Source of the DNA: a virus
Virus record (IMG/VR): IMGVR_UViG_3300042292_001109
Location: 1 to 64,000 of that record
Strand: one strand, 5' to 3'
Length of the DNA stretch: 64,000 nucleotides
The notes under the pieces were generated by a model that was given only the letters and a program-made list of their open reading frames with translations, searched no databases and had not been told where the DNA came from. Positions 52,401-60,517 of this stretch are shown here, piece by piece (the first letter of the stretch is position 1; each line of letters begins with the position of its first letter). The position numbers and the translations under genes are program-made.

Positions 52401-53485
52401 CGCCGACGCCGCTTTTTGCAAAAGAACCAGTTACTACTAGAACCAATACAGTAACTACTGTTGAATATGTTGCGGATAGAACAATTCCAAAAGTTGGGTT
52501 AGACCTTGAAATAGGAAGTACGAATATTAATAATATTACGTATCTTGATAACGGTGATATCTTAGTAACAATGGCTTCAAGCAATGCGGGTAAATGGAAG
52601 GGCGGCGAATATCAGGATGGAGGAAAATGGAGGGATGCTACAGGCACTGCGAAATTAGCTTTAACTCCAGACGTATATACAGATATTTCTGATGTTTCCG
52701 TAAGCGTTGTTTCTACAGCTTTATTACCAAAAGATAGTCCTATGTATGTTGCTCCAAGACCCGCCGCATCGGTAAAAGGAGACATTACTGCTTCGGTTTC
52801 TAATGCACAGAAATACGTTGATACTGAGGATTACGACGGAATGGAGACAATTCCTGGAGTATTCAACATTAATACGACCGCAGCAATAAAAACTAAAACT
52901 AATGACGAGGATCTTGAACTTCCAGGCGTTTCTAATTATGTTAATGGGGAAGTAACGTTATTAATATCCGGAGTTAAATTAAAAGCTGATGCGATTAATG
53001 TAACTCAAGTTACTACTACATCGACAATTACAGAAACTGTTGAAAACGGGAAAGTTATTGCTTCAGAAGAAAAATATGTCGATACAAAATATGACATAGT
53101 TCCTGCAAATGCAAACGGTGAAGCTGCCAAAGTAGCTGCTGCATTAGTAGAGAAACAAGCAGCAGATGCGGCAGCTCTTTTAGCTGTAGAAAATGCTAAT
53201 AAAGAAGCAGCTGCTGCAAAAGCAGCAATGAACACTGTATATGCAGCGACTACTGTTTCTCCCGTAACAATTGTAGAAAGAACCACAACTCTTACAGCGG
53301 TAGGGCAATTATCCGCTGATCAAAGCCCAGGATGGGGAGTTATATCTCCAGATTTTAAAGAAATAGGTCCAGTTATAAATACAGTATCACCACCAGCGCC
53401 TGCTGCTGCAGTTGGTTGGTTTACTACTTTTGGTTATGCCAGCGAAGAAGAAGCGTACGAAAACTGGTCAAACTGGTCAAATTGA
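46454..53485 (+). CDS. Giant DUF4815-type baseplate/tail-pin protein
   Basis: The protein has 2343 aa. The N-terminus (FNTKPYYDDFNEDKNFHKIL, FKPGVAVQARELTQVQSILQ, DQIGKFGKFVLSDGS) is the DUF4815 structural domain, in T4-like cyanophages found at the gp9/gp10 place. Further modules: a CBM-like piece (YAGNWTSGVIYGINDVVRQG, residues 709-755), a GxGY beta piece (1199-1280), cadherin-like or Ig-like strands (VPVFLNKQPNTTVTVAVLV; ISKRPESNVIITAASND), a Pro-Thr-rich linker at 1930-1990, and a C-terminal coiled coil with Ala repeats. I infer a long pin or fibre anchor for host contact. Confidence 0.75.
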   Translation: MLNFNTKPYYDDFNEDKNFHKILFKPGVAVQARELTQVQSILQDQIGKFGKFVLSDGSIVSGGNYSIDTNVKSLNLANIGNIATDIQYFSGMYVIGETSKCISLITSIDVLNYYITVKSVQSGQSNYASGEILKIFSRKDVAYQYMQDNSILSDYTATLTSDASTTINNCFGSINSTQFTINSSIVDVGDVITAEVDNYSVNYIVTNVNTNSIISVNKQLTRDYTNVPLKITKFASRVVLEVNVDTGVYFTNNTFVKSLPQSIVPNNKTQFPSCVIGFEILESMVDFIDDTSLLDPAQGSYNYTAPGADRYKIYLNLVSKPLLGGTIDVTYLTTTKFIELLRIKDGIVISDNTDPTLGDLEHVLAKQLYDHAGNFIVSPFTLSFNNSNFANEEQKLNCSISSGKAYVYGYPIDAKFPTNIQVDKARETANSGTKISNSYYGNSIRIKDLSGLMPAPTLGAKVALYSTAKGITTADSLLGYAYIRNIDYTTTNEYGLYLYNMTVPKQNVANIKSVLAMGSTGFSANTILNTSSQTVIKDPSFDKLLFKLEYTNPASVNVADITLDLFTTLSVTSNVATISTNSVYKQFPVGVSPSLSTEDKNQNFIVVTKSTNGSYTAGEFVDLSEVNIEVKSVGGGYQAILTFNSGYSGQIDVKYPLNYLSTQKKTKTLNQNQVVKVSASVYPTSIGYSDIARFKGVFKTNNLNETTYAGNWTSGVIYGINDVVRQGQNLFISAKNSNVSNSPSINSEYWNVLQKVSSKFKVNNGQTEYLYDFGSITAKSSADAGTVFVLFDYYTHSTDGEFIAFDSYPVTYNQIPTVNINNTQYSLKDYIDFRPRRKNSTNFDNIEFDDYRIPSSVTDSNLTYNMSYYLGRTDKIVLTKEGELSWLKGASSYKNWIPPKDLSNAMTIATIEFDPYSPDMTSIKIKYAKHRRYTMDDIGNLETRIQNVEYYTALNIAEKATLATNINDQYGTRLKNGFIVDSFTNFNIVDLTYGRRNISIDLENNLARPSFGRGEFNLYPFFGTGETKLIKKSNLIGFNYTESEIVVQNQATSWTRVNQFDVVAYNGDLFLDPQRNIFVEEAGVTYNITNDTADLMNASGIPGLMYNDWNTYFSAHPYIADPTASSVAVNYNNVNYDIKTVLDVTKTTKIDLLSQNIIPKTKSINIKFNATGLAPYSRMFLYINGHLMNSSVIPDENPLGVISSINVINPGSGYSNSGVTATISATANTTAQFNVLVVGGAIESVTTSNPGKGYPRSANNLLTITGANTNTAIVQVSTAPVKGMTLYSNRFGTCSGLIQLTNDIISFDAGELLISIVDTPHYNLSKAMSVSNGTFYAKTNYYQTVIDSIRKPYISKIGNVTPSLPNQTAGIIAPLSADYKVFDYSVDYDSIKSGNITVPVFLNKQPNTTVTVAVLVNASEDMSSNCSITTNHSTLTFTENTWSTPQNVILTYNLGNRRQVGGDEIDTFIDNNLPSYIEFYSTSADPQYDYGGSAVPLRSWLRPFPIKGVTSTHLVPYKKFDPNVGPAAEKSSYISVSPVSVSNVAGQSFFTVTYGGGNDIGWWTDSITTYPLKFTATVANTSVAQITNSEYTDYEFSNVVSGNVLTVLKPDHQILKFTYWLVGLNVGSTTVTVTTQSPNSNWDAITETVPITVGAELLAPDPEIRVHQNAQLSSTDGLILNAPRITTSLGTTQVIDVSISKRPESNVIITAASNDIVGGGIIYQVSEDGLTAVSSNTITFTKDTWNVMKTVIVKGVTNANLHHETIVDYNVTLTSSSANTDWNNLTTVVPMKNKDSGNTINVIWPAVAITCYGDRTQYNDHRADVPFLIQLKTPPVDGNVTVTMSSSDTTKGGTIYPTDHTSITLTDQNWNWGNNILKMTGASLPGYTTSKYYAIFDYTGGIGPRSANSCSFELTNGLIYYPPEPVPYYPPATPWPTPTPWPTPTPWPTPTPTPSLPPAATPWPTPTPTPTPTPTPTPTPTPTPTPLFAKEPVTTRTNTVTTVEYVADRTIPKVGLDLEIGSTNINNITYLDNGDILVTMASSNAGKWKGGEYQDGGKWRDATGTAKLALTPDVYTDISDVSVSVVSTALLPKDSPMYVAPRPAASVKGDITASVSNAQKYVDTEDYDGMETIPGVFNINTTAAIKTKTNDEDLELPGVSNYVNGEVTLLISGVKLKADAINVTQVTTTSTITETVENGKVIASEEKYVDTKYDIVPANANGEAAKVAAALVEKQAADAAALLAVENANKEAAAAKAAMNTVYAATTVSPVTIVERTTTLTAVGQLSADQSPGWGVISPDFKEIGPVINTVSPPAPAAAVGWFTTFGYASEEEAYENWSNWSN
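52248..52412 (+). repeat. Pro-Thr-Trp coding microsatellite
   Basis: Tandem CCAACACCATGGCCAACA and CCTACTCCTACGCCGACG units encode PTPTPWPTP and (PT)n. It forms a stiff linker in the 2343-aa protein and is prone to length change. Confidence 0.85.
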
Positions 53486-53489
53486 TTTA

Positions 53490-53497
53490 CATAAATA
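53490..53497 (+). promoter_or_regulatory. Late-box-like CATAAATA
   Basis: One-base variant of the late box, 10 nt before the ATG at 53507; this is too close for its own leader and may be chance. Confidence 0.25.
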
Positions 53498-53506
53498 GAA
53501 GGTTTT

Positions 53507-54994
53507 ATGGCAACATTAGATAAAGGTTTAATACACGCGTATGTTACGAATAAATTCGTAACATCGCCTTACATAAAAGAAAGAAAATACCCTGATAAAA
53601 ATGCAGATATAAAATATTTTCCAGAGGAAATTAGTTATTGGGTTAATCAAATAGTAAATTCTAAATGGGAATTAAGCGTATTCGATTCTGAATTTGAAGC
53701 GACGTATTCAATTGATCACGATCGTTCGTTAACTTATGCACCGACTTATAATGATTATATTGGACAAACATTTTTAATTGATGCAAAAACATATCCAAAA
53801 GGGATGTTTTTATCTAAAATTACAATATTTGTTCGACAAGATTCTACAGACGAATCAATAACTCTTGATGTTAGACCATTAGTAAATGGGGTTCCTGGAG
53901 ATGTAATTCCATTGTCAAAAGTAGTAGTTACGCAATCAGGGGATCCACAAACATATGAGTGGGATCCAGCAGTTGATGCAAACGTTCAGTATTCTACAAT
54001 GGATTTTGAATTTGAATTTCCGCTATATCTTTCTGCCGGATATTACTGCTTTACATTAAAAACTAATTCGTTTAATTTTTCAGTTTTTATTTCTGAAAAT
54101 GGTAAAGCAGGTTTAAATTCAGGTAAAATTGTAGTTAATCCATATTTAGGAGATTTTATTTATTCCAATCAAGGGGTATCATGGGTTATTGATCCAACTA
54201 AAGATTTATGTTTTATGTTACATCAAGCTGTTTTTGACGTTGGCGAGGCAGTTGTATATTTAAACCTCGGCGATCGACCAACATATGATTTTGATACTGT
54301 AACATTAGCAACATCAATAAAAGAATTTAGTGAAATATCATATATAAGCAAATGCGAAGTCGGTTCTTTTGATTATTATACTGACATTTTAACGCAAATT
54401 CCTATGTTATTAAATAGTAATATAAATATGCCATCGCATTCTAAGTTACACGAAACCAAAGGTTTGCCATTTACATTAACGTTAACAAACACAGATAAAA
54501 ATTTAACTCCTATTATAGATATAAATGGAACTGGCGTTAAATTAATTAAAAATTTTATTAACGCATATAGCACAGAAGTATCTGATTCAGAATTGGCTGC
54601 ATTAACTGGGGCTGCTTATGCTAAATATGTATCAAAATCCGTAACATTAAATGAAGATTTTGATGCTGATGGTATAACTTTATACGTCGACGTTAACAAA
54701 CCGGTTGGAACAGATATTGAAGTATTTTGTAGAGTATTAAATAGATATGATACTGATTTAGAAATAAACGAAACAATATGGTATAGATTACCCAAAAAAT
54801 CAAGCGCAACCCCAACATTATTAGCATCAGATTATATTGAAGAACTTTATGAAAATTTAAATATATCTTATGCGGGAATAAATGGAGTTCAATATACATC
54901 ATTTAATAGATTGCAAGTTAAAATTGTAATGTATTCAGAGGATTCAGCAAAAGTTCCATCTATTAAAAATTTAAGAGTTATTGCTACTGTATAA
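53507..54994 (+). CDS. Baseplate/tail fibre attachment protein, 495 aa
   Basis: The protein is beta-rich (SDRSLTY-like strands; MFLSKITIFVRQDSTDESIT, then SAGYYCFTLKTNSFNFSVFI), resembling domain patterns of structural proteins downstream of gp8 in T4-like cyanophages. A short helix-rich segment lies at LNEDFDADG. It probably fills a gp9/gp10-type place between wedge and fibre. I cannot assign a T4 gene. GAAGGTTTT precedes the ATG. Confidence 0.6.
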   Translation: MATLDKGLIHAYVTNKFVTSPYIKERKYPDKNADIKYFPEEISYWVNQIVNSKWELSVFDSEFEATYSIDHDRSLTYAPTYNDYIGQTFLIDAKTYPKGMFLSKITIFVRQDSTDESITLDVRPLVNGVPGDVIPLSKVVVTQSGDPQTYEWDPAVDANVQYSTMDFEFEFPLYLSAGYYCFTLKTNSFNFSVFISENGKAGLNSGKIVVNPYLGDFIYSNQGVSWVIDPTKDLCFMLHQAVFDVGEAVVYLNLGDRPTYDFDTVTLATSIKEFSEISYISKCEVGSFDYYTDILTQIPMLLNSNINMPSHSKLHETKGLPFTLTLTNTDKNLTPIIDINGTGVKLIKNFINAYSTEVSDSELAALTGAAYAKYVSKSVTLNEDFDADGITLYVDVNKPVGTDIEVFCRVLNRYDTDLEINETIWYRLPKKSSATPTLLASDYIEELYENLNISYAGINGVQYTSFNRLQVKIVMYSEDSAKVPSIKNLRVIATV

Positions 54995-54995
54995 T

Positions 54996-55238
54996 ATGGA
55001 AAAACTAAAAGTTAAAGATGTTCCAGGTTGGGTCAAAGATCCAACCTCAAAGGCTGTGTTAAATAGCGATATATCTGCCTTAGAAGCGCATAAAGCAAAT
55101 AGAAAAAAAAATATATTGATAAATAGTATGGAAAACGATCTTAATGGCGTAAAAACTGAAATTGAAGAATTAAAATCAGACATTAAAGATATTAAAGATA
55201 TTTTACTACAGTTTATAAATTCTAAAACTGGATTATAA
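54996..55238 (+). CDS. Small coiled-coil protein, 80 aa
   Basis: The protein starts MEKLKVKDVPGWVKDPTSKA at ATG 54996; an upstream TTG lies inside the previous gene. Residues 30-75 are a coiled coil (SMENDLNGVKTEIEELKSDI, KDIKDILLQF). Comparable small proteins occur before tail fibre genes in T4-like cyanophages. Its role, perhaps assembly, is unknown. A late box overlaps its stop. Confidence 0.6.
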   Translation: MEKLKVKDVPGWVKDPTSKAVLNSDISALEAHKANRKKNILINSMENDLNGVKTEIEELKSDIKDIKDILLQFINSKTGL

Positions 55239-55241
55239 ATA
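55234..55241 (+). promoter_or_regulatory. T4-type late promoter box
   Basis: An exact TATAAATA lies 34 nt before the GTG start of the tail fibre gene. Confidence 0.65.
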
Positions 55242-55274
55242 TTGTTGTAAAAATTTATTTTAAGGGAATAACAA

Positions 55275-58200
55275 GTGGCTATATCACCGATTACATATTC
55301 TAATACATTTTCTCACTGGATGATAACAACAAATCAACTAGTGACAAATATGAACAACCTTCTTACCGGAGATTTCTTTAAAAATCTCGGAACATTATAT
55401 TTAAATTCTCCTAATACTGGTTTATATGTAGCCAATTCTTCTATTTTCGGAGGTAATGTTTCAATCTCAGGAACTTCAGGAAACCTTGTCGATATACAAA
55501 GCCCAACAATAATGTATGATACGCTTAGTATTTTTAAAAATATAAGTATATCCGCGTCAGGAAGTATTACTAGTAATACAGTTATTTCTTCTAATAATCT
55601 AATTTCGCGAACAGCCACAGTAAATACTTCTTTTGTTGCTGCTAATTCTATTAATTTATCCGGATTAATTTTAATTTCTGGTAATACAAACTTGTATGGA
55701 AATACCTATTCTTCTGGTAACACATATTTAACTGGATTAATCTCTGCGTCTGGTAACACAAGTTTAGCTGGAAATACCTATGTATCCGGTAACGCATATT
55801 TAACTGGATTAATCTCTGTATCCGGTAATACTGCTCTATCTGGTAACACATATTTAACTGGATTAATCTCTGCGTCTGGTAACACAAGTTTAGCTGGAAA
55901 TACCTATGTATCTGGTAACACATATTTAACTGGATTAATCTCTGCGTCTGGTAACACAAGTTTAGCTGGAAATACCTATGTATCTGGACTAGTTTCCATT
56001 TCAGGTAATACTGCTCTATCAGGAAATACCTATGTATCTGGTAACACATATTTAACTGGATTAATCTCTGCGTCTGGTAACACAAGTTTAGCTGGAAATA
56101 CCTATGTATCTGGACTAGTTTCCATTTCAGGTAATACAAATTTATCCGGTAATACAAATTTATTAGGAAAAATAAATTTATCTGGAAATACAACTTTATC
56201 TGATAATACAACTTTATTTGGCAATACAAGCCTAACTGGAACTATTTCTGCCGTTTTAACGGGCAATACTAGTTTAACTGGAAATACAGCGTTATCTGGA
56301 AATACAAGTTTAACTGGAAATACAAGTTTAACTGGAAATACAAGTTTAACTGGAAATACTTATGTAACTGGCAATACTAGTTTAACCGGAAATACAACTT
56401 TATCTGGAAATACAAGTTTAACTGGAAATACTTATGTAACTGGCAATACTAGTTTAACCGGAAATACAACTTTATCTGGAAATACAACTTTATCGGGAAA
56501 TATATTATTTTATGATACAATAAAATCGGCCAATGCAAATTCAATTTTTACAAATGGTTCAATTATTTCAAATACAATTATTGCAAGTAAAAACGTATTT
56601 GCCGATATATTAAAAGTAAATAGTACAATTTTAGCCACAAATGCTTCTATAGATTCACTATTAACTTCAAATTTATATGTTACTGGAACATTTGTAAATT
56701 TTGGATCATCAGTAACAGATTCAAGCCAATATTTATTTCAAGCTAATACTGGATCAACAACTAGTGGTAATACTGAAATTATAGTTAATAGATCTACATT
56801 ACCAAGCGGTGCTAATGCAATACTTAGATGGTATAATGCAGGAAAAGAATGGCAATTAAGAGATGTTGATAATCCAAATATATTCAATAAAATAACAACT
56901 AAAAATGAATTAGATAATGCAAATACATTCTTGTATAATTATATCAATAATAAAATTGCAGGAAATAATGTTACATTCAGTAGCGATGTTATTATTTCCG
57001 GAAGTTTAACTGTAAATGGACCAACGACAACTTTAAATACAAATACATTATCAATTGACGATAAAAATATAACATTGGGTGATGTAGTAGCTGTTGCTAA
57101 TATACAATTATATGCTACTTCTACATCAAATGCAACAGTATTAGTATCTGGGTCAAACAATACTATTGGATTAATTCCAGGTATGATTATTGCGAAAATT
57201 AATTCTGGCATTGGTTCTCCAGGAGGAATTGTAACAATTCAAGCTATTGATGCAGCTAATAACCAATTGACATTAAGCGCAAATAATGGAAATATTGGAG
57301 CGTTTGACGCAAGCATTAATGCAGCCTCAGATAATACTGCCAATGGTGGTGGTATTACTATCAAAGGATCTACCGATAAAACTTTTAATTGGATAAATGG
57401 AGCTAATGCTTGGACGAGTTCAGAAAATTTAGCATTAATCAGCGGTAAAATTATAACATTAAATGGTTCATCTAGTGGATTTGTTAATATACAAACAAAT
57501 TTAAATGCAAACAATGCAACGCTAACTTTGTCCGGGAATACAGGAACGCTAATTTCTACTGGAGATAGTAATACAGTTACTTCTTCAATGATTTCGGGAA
57601 GAACTGGAACCGGAAACACTCTAGTTTTGTCTACTAATGCAATATTAACCACTCCTAGTTTTTCTTCTGCAAATGGGGTTGCACCATTCTCTGTTGGTTC
57701 TAATACTAATATATCAAATCTTAATGCAGATTTGCTTGACGGACAACAGGGAACGTATTATACCGATTTAAGTAGTTTTGCCTTTACTCAGGCGAATACT
57801 GGCGTAACAGTTGCTCAATCTGCCTTTGGTCAAGCTAATGCAGCTTTTGGTCAAGCTAATACTGGCGTAACAGTTGCTCAAGCAGCTTTTGGTCAAGCCA
57901 ATGCAGCTTTTGCTGCTGCTAATACTGGGATAGTTGCTCAATCTGCCTTTGGTCAAGCCAATGCAGCTTTTGGTCAAGCTAATACTGGCGTAACAGTTGC
58001 TCAGGCAGCTTTTAGTAAAGCTAATACTGGCGTAACAGTTGCTCAAGCAGCTTTTGCTGCTGCTAATACTGGGATAGTTGCTCAATCTGCCTTTGGTCAA
58101 GCCAATGCAGCTTTTGGTCAAGCTAATACTGGCGTAACAGTTGCTCAATCTGCCTTTGGTCAAGCTAATACTGGCGTAACAGTTGCTCAATCTGCCTTTG

Positions 58201-58673
58201 GTCAAGCTAATACTGGCGTAACAGTTGCTCAAGCAGCTTTTACTAAAGCAAATACAGGTGGAGTGGCGCTTTCAGATGACTCTTCTAGTAATATAAATCT
58301 CAATATATTATCAGCAACCACTTCTTCTGGAACGATAACAACTGCAACTACTTCTAGCGCCAAATTATATTTTAATCCTTCTACTGGTACATTAAACTCG
58401 ACAAATTTTAATTCATTATCAGATAGCACAAAGAAAAATAATATTAACAAAATTGAAAATGCTCTAGATATTATTAGTAAAATTGATGGAGTTGAATTTG
58501 ACTTTATAGACTCCAATCAACACTCTTCTGGCGTTATAGCTCAACAATTAGAAACAGTATTACCTTTCTTAGTAACTACAGATGAATCCGGCATTAAATC
58601 CGTAAACTATTCAGGCCTATTTGGTTATCTAATTGAAGCCATTAAAGAACTAAAATATACTGTAGGTAAATAA
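55275..58673 (+). CDS. Long tail fibre with repetitive shaft and C-terminal S74 chaperone domain
   Basis: The protein has 1132 aa with a GTG start after AAGGGAATAACAA. Residues 1-140 form the base. Residues 140-420 are a run of SGNTxLxGNTYxxGNT repeats that should fold as a stacked beta shaft. Residues 840-995 repeat AFGQANTGVTVAQ, alpha-helical or collagen-like in phage fibres. The C-terminal 80 residues (STKKNNINKIENALDIISKI, DGVEFDFIDSNQHSSGVIAQ) are the intramolecular chaperone of the peptidase S74 family, which trimerises the fibre and then cuts itself off. The Ser of NQHSSGVIAQQ is the likely catalytic residue. This is the host receptor fibre or its shaft. Confidence 0.85.
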   Translation: MAISPITYSNTFSHWMITTNQLVTNMNNLLTGDFFKNLGTLYLNSPNTGLYVANSSIFGGNVSISGTSGNLVDIQSPTIMYDTLSIFKNISISASGSITSNTVISSNNLISRTATVNTSFVAANSINLSGLILISGNTNLYGNTYSSGNTYLTGLISASGNTSLAGNTYVSGNAYLTGLISVSGNTALSGNTYLTGLISASGNTSLAGNTYVSGNTYLTGLISASGNTSLAGNTYVSGLVSISGNTALSGNTYVSGNTYLTGLISASGNTSLAGNTYVSGLVSISGNTNLSGNTNLLGKINLSGNTTLSDNTTLFGNTSLTGTISAVLTGNTSLTGNTALSGNTSLTGNTSLTGNTSLTGNTYVTGNTSLTGNTTLSGNTSLTGNTYVTGNTSLTGNTTLSGNTTLSGNILFYDTIKSANANSIFTNGSIISNTIIASKNVFADILKVNSTILATNASIDSLLTSNLYVTGTFVNFGSSVTDSSQYLFQANTGSTTSGNTEIIVNRSTLPSGANAILRWYNAGKEWQLRDVDNPNIFNKITTKNELDNANTFLYNYINNKIAGNNVTFSSDVIISGSLTVNGPTTTLNTNTLSIDDKNITLGDVVAVANIQLYATSTSNATVLVSGSNNTIGLIPGMIIAKINSGIGSPGGIVTIQAIDAANNQLTLSANNGNIGAFDASINAASDNTANGGGITIKGSTDKTFNWINGANAWTSSENLALISGKIITLNGSSSGFVNIQTNLNANNATLTLSGNTGTLISTGDSNTVTSSMISGRTGTGNTLVLSTNAILTTPSFSSANGVAPFSVGSNTNISNLNADLLDGQQGTYYTDLSSFAFTQANTGVTVAQSAFGQANAAFGQANTGVTVAQAAFGQANAAFAAANTGIVAQSAFGQANAAFGQANTGVTVAQAAFSKANTGVTVAQAAFAAANTGIVAQSAFGQANAAFGQANTGVTVAQSAFGQANTGVTVAQSAFGQANTGVTVAQAAFTKANTGGVALSDDSSSNINLNILSATTSSGTITTATTSSAKLYFNPSTGTLNSTNFNSLSDSTKKNNINKIENALDIISKIDGVEFDFIDSNQHSSGVIAQQLETVLPFLVTTDESGIKSVNYSGLFGYLIEAIKELKYTVGK
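55690..56505 (+). repeat. GNT-type shaft repeats
   Basis: DNA-level repeats of CTGGAAATACAAGTTTAACT and longer 72-bp units (starting ATTAATCTCTGCGTCTGGT) encode the beta shaft. Several units are identical, so recent expansion by recombination is likely. Confidence 0.9.
57776..58255 (+). repeat. Ala-Gln-Ala shaft repeats
   Basis: Units of 39-42 bp (ACTGGCGTAACAGTTGCTCA, then CTTTTGGTCAAGC) are repeated about a dozen times, many identical, encoding (A/S)AFGQANTGVTVAQ. Confidence 0.9.
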
Positions 58674-58675
58674 TT

Positions 58676-59833
58676 ATGGCATTTTATTATAGCGAAGGCG
58701 ATTTACGCGATTCTTATATTACACAAACCGATATAGATAATTTACTTAGCGATTTAGGATCTTCTTTGTGGGCATGGGGAGGTAACAGCGGATTTACTTA
58801 TGGAGAGCCGGCAAGTCAGTTCAGTACTACTCCTACATCGAGTCCAATACAAGTTGGGAGTTTACTGACATGGAAAAATATTGCTTGCGGAAGTTATCAT
58901 ACTGTAGCAACAAAAACTGATGGATCTTTATGGGCTTGGAGGTCAAACAATTATGGAACATTAGGATTAGGCGATATCAATTATAGATCAAGTCCAGTAC
59001 AAGTTGGATCGTTATTGACATGGAAGAATGTGTCTTGTGGAAGGTTCCACACTATGGCTACAAAAACAGACGGATCTTTATGGGCTTGGGGAAGTAACCC
59101 GAATGGCCAGTTAGGATTAGGCGATCGTACTCATAGATCAAGTCCAGTACAAGTTGGTAGTTTATTGACCTGGAAGAATGTGTCATGCGGGAGTCAACAC
59201 ACTATGGCCACAAAAACCGATGGATCTTTATGGGCTTGTGGGTATAATGAAAACGGTCAGTTAGGATTAGGCGATATCAATTATAGATCAAGTCCAGTAC
59301 AAGTTGGATCTTTATTGGACTGGAAGAATGTGACATGTGGAGCAAGGTACACGATAGCTACAAAAATAGATGGGTCTTTGTGGTCTTGGGGGTATAATGG
59401 CTACGGTGAGTTAGGAATTAATATTCTTGCCTCTAGATCTAGTCCAGTACAAGTTGGATCTTTATTAACATGGAATAAAGTGGCATGTGGAGAAAATCAC
59501 TTTATGGCTATAAAAACAGATGGGTCTTTATGGGCTTGCGGAAATAATTTTAAAGGTCAGTTAGGTGATTCTTCTTTTCTTCTTACATCAAGTCCAATAC
59601 AAATTGGAAGTTTATTAACTTGGAAAAATATTGCATGCGGCGAGTTGTACACGATAGCTACAAAAACCGATGGATCTTTATGGGCTTGTGGGTATAATGA
59701 AAAAGGTCGGTTAGGATTAGGCGATACTACCAATAGATCAAGTCCAGTACAAGTTGGATCTTTATTGACATGGAATACAGCAGCGTGCGGTTATAATCAC
59801 ACTGAAGTTACGCAAATATCAAAAAATTATTAG
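58676..59833 (+). CDS. RCC1-type seven-bladed propeller protein, copy 1
   Basis: The protein has 385 aa with seven copies of SSPVQVGSLLTWKNVSCG...HT.ATKTDGSLWAWG.N..GQLGLGD (about 50 residues each), matching the RCC1/BLIP-II propeller. A short unique N-terminus (MAFYYSEGDLRDSYITQTDI) may attach it to the fibre. It begins 2 nt after the fibre stop. Since the repeats are near-identical on the inside and variable at the loop residues (SNNYG, SNPNG, YNENG), I infer a receptor-binding adhesin at the fibre tip. Confidence 0.8.
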   Translation: MAFYYSEGDLRDSYITQTDIDNLLSDLGSSLWAWGGNSGFTYGEPASQFSTTPTSSPIQVGSLLTWKNIACGSYHTVATKTDGSLWAWRSNNYGTLGLGDINYRSSPVQVGSLLTWKNVSCGRFHTMATKTDGSLWAWGSNPNGQLGLGDRTHRSSPVQVGSLLTWKNVSCGSQHTMATKTDGSLWACGYNENGQLGLGDINYRSSPVQVGSLLDWKNVTCGARYTIATKIDGSLWSWGYNGYGELGINILASRSSPVQVGSLLTWNKVACGENHFMAIKTDGSLWACGNNFKGQLGDSSFLLTSSPIQIGSLLTWKNIACGELYTIATKTDGSLWACGYNEKGRLGLGDTTNRSSPVQVGSLLTWNTAACGYNHTEVTQISKNY

Positions 59834-59842
59834 GATATAAAC

Positions 59843-60502
59843 ATGTATAATTTAATTAGCAATAACACAATTATTTGGGGACCAATTGCATATTCAAAAA
59901 CTAGATTTGAAGATGCTTTAGAAGAGTTAGGAATCACATATACATTGCCATATTCAATAGATGACTATATCGTTATTGACGAAACTACAGGTATTTATCC
60001 AACTTTACCGATTATCGCGCCACAGCATGATGCATTTTTTGAAGAATTAGCTGGTCCCACCTTTATTATAGTAGACAATAAAGTTCAATACACTTACACT
60101 AAACAAGATCGCAACCTGGATCATATTAAATCGGATATGCAATCTATAATTGCAGGAAATCGCTGGAGATATGAAACTGCTGGTATTAACATTTTAGTTC
60201 AAGGTAATTTAGTTTGGGTTCCAACTGCTAAAGGAGATAGAGACGTTTTCTTACAATCAATGCAATTAGGAATTGATAATGTAAATTGGAAATTTGACAA
60301 AATCTGGCTTACAATAACCAATACAGATTTAGCGGAAATCGTTGCAGCTATATTAGCTAAAGTTCAATCGTGTTTTGATTGGGAATCTGCGAAAAATTTA
60401 GAGATTAATGCTTGCGATACTATAATTAAATTGAAACAATTAGAATTAATTAACCCTGAATGGGAACCAACTAAAATTGGCAATTTAGGTTTACATGAAT
60501 AG
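59843..60502 (+). CDS. DUF4376-like tail fibre accessory protein
   Basis: The protein has 219 aa. The C-terminal half (NRWRYETAGINILVQGNLVW, then TAKGDRDVF and a helix ending CFDWESAKNLEINA) has the pattern of DUF4376, a domain found in phage tail fibre proteins and their assembly helpers. The N-terminal half is beta-rich. It sits between two propeller genes, which fits an attachment or chaperone role. AGGATATAAAC precedes the ATG. Confidence 0.6.
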   Translation: MYNLISNNTIIWGPIAYSKTRFEDALEELGITYTLPYSIDDYIVIDETTGIYPTLPIIAPQHDAFFEELAGPTFIIVDNKVQYTYTKQDRNLDHIKSDMQSIIAGNRWRYETAGINILVQGNLVWVPTAKGDRDVFLQSMQLGIDNVNWKFDKIWLTITNTDLAEIVAAILAKVQSCFDWESAKNLEINACDTIIKLKQLELINPEWEPTKIGNLGLHE

Positions 60503-60517
60503 GTATAGGAGAGAAAC

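Noticed and set aside
52237-52584. Gly-Val repeat protein on the minus strand
   Set aside because: It is the reverse reading of the Pro-Thr coding repeat in the 2343-aa gene.
55690-58255. CRISPR array
   Set aside because: The repeats are in one open coding frame, encode fibre shaft motifs and have no unique spacers of constant length.
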